From Acidovorax sp. (GTDB lineage Bacteria > Pseudomonadota > Gammaproteobacteria > Burkholderiales > Burkholderiaceae_C): DNA of 64,000 nucleotides. Each line of letters starts with the position of its first letter. Position 1 is the stretch's first letter. Below are positions 34,822 to 42,307 of this stretch, one piece after another. The position numbers were made by a program, and so were the translations under genes. Under the pieces are notes generated by a model. It was not told the origin of the DNA and ran no database searches. It saw nothing but the letters and a program-made list of their open reading frames with translations. The stretch lies in NCBI GenBank assembly GCA_030692685.1, contig JAUXZO010000099.1, positions 1-64,000 on the forward strand. Reading direction: 5' to 3'.

Positions 34822-34907
34822 AAGCTGCGGGCTGACGACGCTTGGTCGCAGGAGGCTTACTCCTGATTTAATAGCTGCTAGCGCTTTACCATCAAGCGCT
34901 AGAGGCC
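34754..34907 (+). repeat. Direct repeat flanking the defence island, left copy
   Basis: 154 bp that match 45235-45388 without gaps at 146 positions (8 differences, about 95%). It contains the last 22 codons and stop of the oxidoreductase gene, 50-odd bases of spacer, and a TAGCGCTT hairpin element. The two copies are 10,481 bp apart and enclose exactly the six-gene island. Confidence 0.95.
34878..34902 (+). repeat. TAGCGCTT hairpin element (within left direct repeat)
   Basis: CTAGCGCTT-TACCATC-AAGCGCTAG, perfect arms. Identical in core to the reverse copy inside the aminopeptidase gene at 18303-18327. It lies 57 bp after the oxidoreductase stop. Confidence 0.92.
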
Positions 34908-34942
34908 ATTTTCAGCAAAAAATCAAACTTGACGTGGCGGGT

Positions 34943-37660
34943 TCAACGACTTGGCACTTCAAACCGCAAAAAGTCGTTGAGCGCCTTGTCTGCTGTGACT
35001 TGCTCATGGGACACCAGTAGGTACTTCCATGGTTTGGCGCCCACGGACCTCGCATGGTCTGTCGCGTTCTTGCACCACAGAGCCCCGGCCTGTGCCTTGG
35101 CTTGCACTTCGGCACTTTCAAGATCATTGCTTGCTTTGGTTTCGACCATCAGCACGTGGTGTGCAGTCTCAGCGACGAAGTCGGGAACGTACTCAGGCTG
35201 ATCCACACCCCGCTTATAGAACATCTGGAACTGCCCTTTGGCGGGCTTGAGCCATTTGTCTGCATCACGCTCCAAAAGGACCGCAAACTTGCGCTCGGTA
35301 TCAGAGTCAAACTTTTGCACCGGGTACAAGCAACGGCTGAAACCGCCAAACACCATTTGCTTGATGCGCCCCAAGTCTTCCGGCGTGTCGCGATAGTCCC
35401 GCACCATTTGTCCCGCACCCACCGTATAGGTAGGCTCCTTCAGCGCAGAAAAACCTCGCCGCACCTCCACCGCGTATTCGGTGGCCGATTCGTAAAAGTG
35501 CCCCAGCATCTGCGCATAGATGTTGTCGGCGATCAACTGTCGGTCCAAGTCGAGCACGTTGCGCACTTCGCTCTCGTAGCTCAGGTAGCTGCGCAAATGC
35601 GTCACCATTTGCCCGGCCAAGTCGTACAGCAAGCTGCTCTGGGTGATGTAGTCAATATCGTCCCGGTCTATCAGTGTGTGGACGATGTAATCTTCCAGCC
35701 GCCTTTCGATAACGCCCGCCTGTGCCGTAAATGTGAACTGCTTGTGGTCGCGCAGGTTTTGGCCTACCAGGGATCGGTCCTTGGGCTGCAAGTGCAGACC
35801 GCTCACATCCAGCGTAAAAGGGTTGAAGCCACTTGTCACCACACCCTTGGGCACTACCGCAATGCGCGGAATGTCGATGGTCTGCCTGACCACCACTTCC
35901 ACAGCACGGCGCACCACCGACGCCAAATCCAACTCGGGTGCCGCATCTGCACCCATCGGCAAATCAGCCTGTGCGGGCGGCAGTTTTTCGCGCACTGCTT
36001 GAGCAATGCGGGCTTGCATCTCAGGTGCGAAAAAGGCCTGCCGCGTAGGCGCGTCTTGCGTCTTGACTTCGTAGGTGGCCAGCACCTCCATCACCACGGC
36101 TGCGGCCTGGCGTTCACGCTCGGTGGTGAACACCGGCGCAGGCACCGGCGCGCCCGAGTTAGGACGCGCAGCGGTGTCCACCGTCAACCCCAAAGCCGCC
36201 GACAGATTGGGCGCCACCGTCATGCTCTGCGGCCTGTCATCACCCGCATCTGGCGCTTCCAAAATCAGCGTCTTGAGCTTGATGGGCGAATCCGCTTTGT
36301 TGGCGTCGTCAATGATTTCCTGGAACCGGTCATGCGCAATGATGCTCAGGCGGTCCACCGCATCCACACCAGTGCGCTTGCCATAGGGCAGGCGCAGTCC
36401 TCGGCCTATGGACTGCTCTACCAGCGTGCGCGCATTGGCGGCGCGCAGCGGCACGATGGTGTAGAGGTTGGTCACGTCCCAGCCCTCTTTGAGCATGTTC
36501 ACGTGGATGACGATCTCGGTCGGTTCGTCCACGCTCTCTACCGCCAGCAGGCGGCGGATCATCTCTTCTTCCTCCGCGCCGCTCTTGCTGCTGTCCACCT
36601 GGATCACCTTGTTGCGGTAGCGGCCGGCAAAGAAGGCCTCTGACTGCAAATGCGCCAGCAGGGCTGCAGCGTGCGTGGTGTCGCGCGCAATCACAAGCAT
36701 GAAAGGCTTGACCTCTTTCACCCCATTGCTACGTGCGTAAGTCTTTAGTTCGACCTTGGTGGCCTCGTGCATGCGCACACCGTCTTGCAGCTTCACGCGC
36801 TCCACCTCTTCGGGCGGCATGCTTTTGGCGTCAAAGTTGCGCTGTGTGACCACGGCGGGCTCTTTCACAAAGCCATCTTCCATGGCGCGGGCCAGGGGGT
36901 AGTCCATCACCACATTCTTGAATGGTACGGGGCCTTTGGTGGTCTCTACAAACGGCGTGGCCGTCAGCTCCAGGCCCAGCAAAGGCTTCAGATCATTAAT
37001 GGCGCGCAGGCCTGCCGTAGCCCGGTAGCGGTGCGACTCGTCCATCAGCAACACCAAGTCCGGCAAACCCGCCAGATAGTCAAAGTAGCTTTGGCCGATG
37101 TACTCGCTCAGGCGCTTGATGCGCGGTGCCTTGCCGCCCCGCACCTCAGAGGTGATCTTGGCAATGTTGAAAATATTGATGGTCACTGGCGACAGCAAAT
37201 CGCCCAGCGCCTGCGCCCGCTCTTCGTAGTTGTCGCCTGTGATGATCTCGGGCGGGTAGGCCGCAAACTCGGCCACGCCCTTGAACACGTACTTGGCCGT
37301 ATTGGGCGTGAAGTCGCCAATCAGCTTGTCGTAAATCGTCAGGTTGGGGGCCAGCACAAAAAAGTGTTTGATGCCATGCGCCGCATACAGGTAGCTGATG
37401 AACGCGCCCATCAACCGCGTCTTGCCCACGCCGGTAGCCAGCGCAAAGCACAGCGAAGGAAAGTCGCGCTCAAAGTCTTGCAGCGTGACAAATTGCCCCT
37501 GCAAAACTTTCAGCACATCGGCGATCTCTGCACTGTCGCGGTCATGCTTGAGCATGAGCGGGCTGGCCTCTAGGGCGCTGGCAAGGCGCTTGAGCGACTC
37601 GGCTTGCGGTGCCCGCAAGCTCAGGCGGCCTGCGATGGCGTTGACTTCGCGTTGACTCAT
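34943..37660 (-). CDS. res: Type III restriction enzyme Res subunit
   Basis: 905 residues. Helicase part: Walker A ATGVGKT (about 75-81), DExH box LMDESHRYRA (DESH 207-210), and a motif VI-like QSIGRGLRLPYGKR. The C-terminal nuclease is PD-ExK: YVPDFVAE (PD 826-827) and MVETKA (E840, K842). It translocates and cuts DNA with Mod at pairs of unmethylated sites. Its start overlaps the DUF1016 stop (ATGA), so the nuclease gene is coupled into the restriction operon. All catalytic motifs are intact. Confidence 0.92.
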   Translation of the reverse strand: MSQREVNAIAGRLSLRAPQAESLKRLASALEASPLMLKHDRDSAEIADVLKVLQGQFVTLQDFERDFPSLCFALATGVGKTRLMGAFISYLYAAHGIKHFFVLAPNLTIYDKLIGDFTPNTAKYVFKGVAEFAAYPPEIITGDNYEERAQALGDLLSPVTINIFNIAKITSEVRGGKAPRIKRLSEYIGQSYFDYLAGLPDLVLLMDESHRYRATAGLRAINDLKPLLGLELTATPFVETTKGPVPFKNVVMDYPLARAMEDGFVKEPAVVTQRNFDAKSMPPEEVERVKLQDGVRMHEATKVELKTYARSNGVKEVKPFMLVIARDTTHAAALLAHLQSEAFFAGRYRNKVIQVDSSKSGAEEEEMIRRLLAVESVDEPTEIVIHVNMLKEGWDVTNLYTIVPLRAANARTLVEQSIGRGLRLPYGKRTGVDAVDRLSIIAHDRFQEIIDDANKADSPIKLKTLILEAPDAGDDRPQSMTVAPNLSAALGLTVDTAARPNSGAPVPAPVFTTERERQAAAVVMEVLATYEVKTQDAPTRQAFFAPEMQARIAQAVREKLPPAQADLPMGADAAPELDLASVVRRAVEVVVRQTIDIPRIAVVPKGVVTSGFNPFTLDVSGLHLQPKDRSLVGQNLRDHKQFTFTAQAGVIERRLEDYIVHTLIDRDDIDYITQSSLLYDLAGQMVTHLRSYLSYESEVRNVLDLDRQLIADNIYAQMLGHFYESATEYAVEVRRGFSALKEPTYTVGAGQMVRDYRDTPEDLGRIKQMVFGGFSRCLYPVQKFDSDTERKFAVLLERDADKWLKPAKGQFQMFYKRGVDQPEYVPDFVAETAHHVLMVETKASNDLESAEVQAKAQAGALWCKNATDHARSVGAKPWKYLLVSHEQVTADKALNDFLRFEVPSR

Positions 37661-38871
37661 TTTTTTACTCCCTTGGCCGCTGTCGACTTCGGACGGCTCT
37701 TAATTGGCTTGGCAATTTGCGATTTCGGCTTGGCGGTTGCCAATTCTTCTACTTGGGCAGGCACATCCCGCTCAAACTGCTCCAGTTCCCGCCGAATCTC
37801 CGCGCGTAAGTCTGCCTCGCTGGGCAAGGCAAACTGGTAGCGGCTGGCAAAAATCTGCTCGCTCTTGTCGCCCAGCACATAGCGCACCACCGCGTCGTTC
37901 TTCTCACTGCACAGCAGCAGGCCAATGGTCGGGTTGTCGCCCTTGGCAGCCACTTCGCGGTCGTAGTAGTTCACGTACAGCTGCATCTGCCCCAAATCGC
38001 CATGGGTGAGCTTGCCGACCTTCAGGTCGATGACCACGTAGCACTTGAGCTTGACGTGGTAGAAAACCAAGTCGGGGTAAAAATGGTCTCCGTCCAGCGT
38101 CAACCGGCGCTGCCGCCCCACAAAGGCAAAACCACTGCCCAGCTCCAGCAAAAAGGCCTGCAACTGGTTGATCAACGCCTCTTCAATGCGCGACTCCACC
38201 AGGCGGTGCGATTCCGGCAAGTCCAGAAACTCCAGCACGTAGGGGTCTTTGATCACATCTTGCGCACGGTTTAGCGCCTGCCCTTCGTTGGCCAGCGCCA
38301 GCACGCCCTGCTTGTCGCGGCTCTTTGCAAGGCGCTCAAACAGAAAAGAATGCATCTGCCGCTCCAGTTGCCGGGCAGACCAGCCATTGCGCACAGACTC
38401 GATTTCATAAAAGTCGCGCACGGGCTGGCGCTCTTCTTTCAACAGGGTGCGGTAGTGCGTCCATGACAAGCTAGGGTTGAGCACGCCCGGCTGCACCACG
38501 TCACGGCCCCCAGGAGATTCGCCACGCACTGCGTGTTGAATCTGCTCCACATCCAAAACAACACGCAGCGCGTGTTGTTTTGCAAGAAGCTGGGGGTAGC
38601 CCAAAAAAAAGCTGCGCATGTACTGCAATGCGCTGACAGAAAACCCCGCACCATACTCAACCGACAACTGTTCAGACAGCGCCTTGAGCAAGGCCTTGCC
38701 ATACGCAGCCCGCTTGGCACCGCCCTGCTCCGCCTCCACAATCTGCTGCCCAATCAGCCAGTTGGCACACACATGGGCGGTATTCACCGACCGCGCCGCC
38801 TGGGTGCGCGCAGCCTCCCAAATGTGCCGAATACGGGCCAGCAATTCGATTTGCGATTGCAGTGGAGTCAT
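37657..38871 (-). CDS. DUF1016 PD-(D/E)XK nuclease (YhcG-type)
   Basis: 404 residues. The N-terminal DUF1016 helical domain (SVNTAHVCANWLIGQQIVEAE, GAGFSVSALQYMRSFFLGYP) precedes a PD-(D/E)XK core: FYPDLVFYHVKLKCYVVIDLKVG supplies PD and DLK, with Q-x-Y in MQLYVNYYDRE. YhcG-like proteins are often linked to restriction or toxin-type genes. It lies between mod and res with 4 bp overlaps on both sides, an unusual place. The Lys/Arg-rich tail may bind DNA. Confidence 0.88.
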   Translation of the reverse strand: MTPLQSQIELLARIRHIWEAARTQAARSVNTAHVCANWLIGQQIVEAEQGGAKRAAYGKALLKALSEQLSVEYGAGFSVSALQYMRSFFLGYPQLLAKQHALRVVLDVEQIQHAVRGESPGGRDVVQPGVLNPSLSWTHYRTLLKEERQPVRDFYEIESVRNGWSARQLERQMHSFLFERLAKSRDKQGVLALANEGQALNRAQDVIKDPYVLEFLDLPESHRLVESRIEEALINQLQAFLLELGSGFAFVGRQRRLTLDGDHFYPDLVFYHVKLKCYVVIDLKVGKLTHGDLGQMQLYVNYYDREVAAKGDNPTIGLLLCSEKNDAVVRYVLGDKSEQIFASRYQFALPSEADLRAEIRRELEQFERDVPAQVEELATAKPKSQIAKPIKSRPKSTAAKGVKK

Positions 38872-40514
38872 GCCCCATCCCCACCAAACAGTTCGTCCTG
38901 CGCGGGCTCTGCAGGCTTCTTGGCCGCCATGGGCAGGTTGGCCACGTTCAGGCTGTAGTCGTCATGGCCCCACTCGCAGCGGTCTTTCACCATCTTGGGG
39001 ATTTTCTTGATGGTCAAGCCAGGCCAGCGCAGTGCGGCTTGCGCCGCCGTCACGCCCCGGTAGGCACTGCAACACACCAGCACGCTGCGTTCGGGGCCAA
39101 GCTCTTCGGCAAGAGCGTCCAACTGTTCGGCGCTCAAGGTTTGGGTGGTGACGTAAATAAAGTCGCGCTCGCTGCTGTGACCATGCTGCCACCACAGCGT
39201 CTCCGAGGGCGCGTAGTCAAAGGCCTCCAGCTTGCACATCGCGGCGGACAGCATGGCCGCGTCGTACTCGGGGTTGATGACCAAGTTGCCCCAGCGGTCG
39301 GTGGCCAGCAGCGTGGGGGCTAGCTCGTAGTAGCGAAAGCCGCCGCCGCCCTGCCAGCCCGTGGCCTGCGTCACACCACCGGGGTCTTGCCCGTCGATCA
39401 CCTTTTGCAGGCGCGGAACGATGTGCGTGTGGCAGTGTTCGCCAAGCTCCACCATGATCCAGCGGCGGCCCATTTTGTGGGCAACTGCGCCGGTGGTGCC
39501 GGAACCGGCGAAGGAGTCTAGGACTAGATCGCCGGAGTTGGTGGCGAGCGTAAGAATGCGATGCAGAAGCTTCTCAGGCTTTGGATTCTGGAAAACATCA
39601 TCTCTGTCGCCGAACATCGTTTTCAAATCGATGCTTCCTTCCTTATTGCTTCCAACCTCCTCGTGAATCCACCATGTATTCGCTGTCAACTCATCCTTCA
39701 TTTCTTCCAGGAATTTCTTGAGCATTGGGCGACCTTCGCCGCTTCGTCCAAAAGTAATGCGCCCATCAGCAAGCCAGCTCTGATACTGCTGCTCGTTGCA
39801 ACGCCAATACCGCCCTTTTGGCGGAAGAAATGTCTCGCCTTTCGGGCCAACAATGGGAAACTGCCCAGCCGCGTAAAACTTTCCAGCGGACAGATTCTCA
39901 GCCTTCCAGGGGCCGCGCCTGTCACTATCCGGATTACTGAAAGTGTTTTTCTGCTCTTCTGTTCGTGGCAATTTCCCAATTTTGAAAATAGCCACATCTT
40001 TCGCATAAACGAAAACATGGTCATGCGTATTGGATAGGTGCTTTGCAGTTTGATTTGATGTGTAGGCTTTCTGCCAAACAACATTTGCTACGAAATTGCG
40101 ACGCCCGAACACCTCATCACACAACACCTTGAGGTAATGCGCCTCGTTGTCGTCAATCGTGATCCACAGCGAACCATCGTCGGCCAACAAGCGCCTGATG
40201 ATCTCCAGCCGGTCGCGCATCAGCCCCAGCCAGATGGAATGCTCCAGCCCGTCGTCGTAGTGCGTGAAGGCGCTGCCGGTGTTGTACGGCGGGTCAATAA
40301 ACACACACTTCACCTTGCCCGCAAACTCCGCCTCCAGCGCCTTGAGCGCCAGCAGGTTGTCGCCCTTGATGAGGCGGTTGTCAAAAATGTCCTGCTCGGT
40401 CACGCGCTGCTTGGCGTGGTAGCTGCGCTTAGGGTCTTCCAGCAAGATACGCGGCTCCAGCCGGGGGCGCTGGTCTTTGCCGATCCAGGTGAGTTCTAGT
40501 TTTTGGTGTGCCAT
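38868..40514 (-). CDS. mod: Type III Mod N6-adenine DNA methyltransferase
   Basis: 548 residues from MAHQKLELTWIGKDQRP; a TTG five codons upstream is the alternative. Catalytic motif IV DPPY is at 74-77 and the AdoMet motif I DSFAGSGTTG at 333-342, the order of beta-class methyltransferases. Between them (about 160-320) lies the target recognition domain. DNA coding for it (about 39557-40070) is clearly AT-richer than the rest (38-47% GC in two lines I counted), pointing to an exchanged specificity domain. It sets the target sequence for Res. Confidence 0.92.
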   Translation of the reverse strand: MAHQKLELTWIGKDQRPRLEPRILLEDPKRSYHAKQRVTEQDIFDNRLIKGDNLLALKALEAEFAGKVKCVFIDPPYNTGSAFTHYDDGLEHSIWLGLMRDRLEIIRRLLADDGSLWITIDDNEAHYLKVLCDEVFGRRNFVANVVWQKAYTSNQTAKHLSNTHDHVFVYAKDVAIFKIGKLPRTEEQKNTFSNPDSDRRGPWKAENLSAGKFYAAGQFPIVGPKGETFLPPKGRYWRCNEQQYQSWLADGRITFGRSGEGRPMLKKFLEEMKDELTANTWWIHEEVGSNKEGSIDLKTMFGDRDDVFQNPKPEKLLHRILTLATNSGDLVLDSFAGSGTTGAVAHKMGRRWIMVELGEHCHTHIVPRLQKVIDGQDPGGVTQATGWQGGGGFRYYELAPTLLATDRWGNLVINPEYDAAMLSAAMCKLEAFDYAPSETLWWQHGHSSERDFIYVTTQTLSAEQLDALAEELGPERSVLVCCSAYRGVTAAQAALRWPGLTIKKIPKMVKDRCEWGHDDYSLNVANLPMAAKKPAEPAQDELFGGDGA

Positions 40515-40525
40515 GGAAGAGAAGG

Positions 40526-41179
40526 TCAAGGAAGTGCTTCAACGGCAAGAAGCCACGCATGAAAATGGGGGCATGCTTGTCGCATGGGAGCAAGCCCGAT
40601 GTCGCAGGCGATCAGCGGGCCGTGGAAGGTTTTTTGGTAGCCCGGCATGGCTGCAAGGATGCGTTTGGACGGTGCGGTTTGCGGGCTGTCGTTCACGTCC
40701 TCCGGCGAACCAGCGCCTGCCACCGCCGCGCTCAGTGCGGGGACTATGCTGGCATCGTCGGTCCACTGCGCAAACATGCTGGGTTGGGTGTAGAGCAGGG
40801 CTTCGTACTCGTACACCATCAGGTTCGCCAAGAAATTGTGTTGGCTGATGTCTTGTGCCAGCTCGGCTTCCAGAAACGCAGCTTTTTGGTGGCCCGTAGC
40901 GTTGGCGGCATAAGCAGGCGCTGCCTTGCCAGGAAAGTCTGTCGGCAAGGCATACAGGTCGAACATGGTAGTGACATAGGCATCGGGGTCTTGCTTGCAA
41001 AGTCGCAGAATTTGGGGCTTGACCTTCGCGTAGCTCACGACACCACCTTTGTACCCCGGGCTGGTGCTTACGATGATGGGGGTTAGAAATCGCCCGAGTC
41101 GGGCGTAGTGCGGCACCAGCAGCTCGCGCACAAAGGCCTCTTCGGTCTGTCCCTCTACCAAAACGTAGAGGCGGCTCAT
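40526..41179 (-). CDS. DUF4276 family protein (TOPRIM-like candidate)
   Basis: 217 residues from MSRLYVLVEGQTEEAFVREL, whose ATG overlaps the AAA ATPase stop by 4 bp. The opening VLVEGQTEEAF and later TTMFDLYALP resemble the E...D pattern of TOPRIM nucleases of the OLD type. DUF4276 proteins are regularly paired with an AAA ATPase. Nuclease activity is an inference from pattern. Eleven bases separate it from mod. Confidence 0.82.
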   Translation of the reverse strand: MSRLYVLVEGQTEEAFVRELLVPHYARLGRFLTPIIVSTSPGYKGGVVSYAKVKPQILRLCKQDPDAYVTTMFDLYALPTDFPGKAAPAYAANATGHQKAAFLEAELAQDISQHNFLANLMVYEYEALLYTQPSMFAQWTDDASIVPALSAAVAGAGSPEDVNDSPQTAPSKRILAAMPGYQKTFHGPLIACDIGLAPMRQACPHFHAWLLAVEALP

Positions 41180-42276
41180 CGCTGCGGCCTCCCGCCCAGA
41201 ATGTTTTTCTTCCAAAGATCGCCCAAGCTGTAGTCTTGAAGCCATTCGTGCAACGCCACAGGGTCAGGACGATTGAAGTCCGATGCACCGCCTTTTTTGT
41301 CCACCACGATCAGGTCTTCCAAATCGAACTCATTGACCAGTTCCACAGACTGGGTGGACACAATAATTTGGTGCTGCTGTGAGGTGGACTTCATCATTGC
41401 CCCCAGCATGGTGATGGCAAAGGGGTGCAGGCCCAACTCTGGCTCGTCGATCAGGATCGTGGCAGGCATGAAGTCTTCTGGCTGCAGCAGCACGGTCGTC
41501 AAACAAATAAAACGCAAGGTGCCATCAGACAGAGCGCTGGCTTTGAAAGGTACGTCTTGGCCTTCTTCGGTCCACTCCAATTCAATTTGGTCAGCGTTAC
41601 CCGCATAGGGACGGAAAAGAAAGTCCCCAAAAAATGGGGCAACCATCTGAATGGATTTGACGATGCGCTGGTAATGGACGTTGTGATGTTCTTTGAGCCG
41701 CTTCAGGAAAGCAGCCAGATTGCGCGCATCCTCGCGCAGGTACTCGTAATCACTCACACCATGCACTTGCTTCACCAAGGCGCTGATGCTGGTGTCGTGG
41801 AAGTGATAGACCCGCCAGCTTCGCATGGCTGGCACAGTGTGCGTCCAGATCAAACCATGACCTTGGCCTTCTTTGAACTGCGTTTCAAAGTGACCGGAAG
41901 CTGGGTGCCATTCACCCTTCACATTCCACCAAAGCGCCTCATGCGCAAACATCATCCGGTTGTCTTGCGTTGCTTTAAGTTTGAATCGATATCCGTTATT
42001 GCCGAAATACAGCTCCGCATTCAACAATTCAGTCTTCTTGCGCCCGAAGTGCAATACGGCGTCAGGGCCGCCAGCATCGCCTACATAAGCCTGCAACTGC
42101 TTATCCAGAATCCGGCCAATTAGCTTAAAGAAGCCAATAAAGTTGGATTTACCTGCGCCATTGGCACCAATCAGCACATTGATAGAGCCCAAGTTGAGCT
42201 TACATTCGGCAATCGATTTGTAGCCATTCAACACCAACCGCGACAGTTGGTTTGAATTGGTCACGTGTTTAACCAT
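41176..42276 (-). CDS. AAA-family (ABC/SMC-like) ATPase paired with DUF4276
   Basis: 366 residues. Walker A GANGAGKSN starts at about residue 37 (LNLGSINVLIGANGAGKSNF), the signature-like ALSDGTLRFICL lies in the second half, and Walker B is ATILIDEPELGLHP; the late IIVSTQSVELVNEF is the sensor-like H-loop region. This is the architecture of OLD/RloA-type ATPases. With the coupled DUF4276 it resembles two-gene ATPase plus TOPRIM defence modules such as PARIS. Gap of 31 bp to the helicase gene. Confidence 0.88.
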   Translation of the reverse strand: MVKHVTNSNQLSRLVLNGYKSIAECKLNLGSINVLIGANGAGKSNFIGFFKLIGRILDKQLQAYVGDAGGPDAVLHFGRKKTELLNAELYFGNNGYRFKLKATQDNRMMFAHEALWWNVKGEWHPASGHFETQFKEGQGHGLIWTHTVPAMRSWRVYHFHDTSISALVKQVHGVSDYEYLREDARNLAAFLKRLKEHHNVHYQRIVKSIQMVAPFFGDFLFRPYAGNADQIELEWTEEGQDVPFKASALSDGTLRFICLTTVLLQPEDFMPATILIDEPELGLHPFAITMLGAMMKSTSQQHQIIVSTQSVELVNEFDLEDLIVVDKKGGASDFNRPDPVALHEWLQDYSLGDLWKKNILGGRPQR

Positions 42277-42307
42277 GATTTTTCCTTTCCATCAACAACG
42301 GGCGGCA

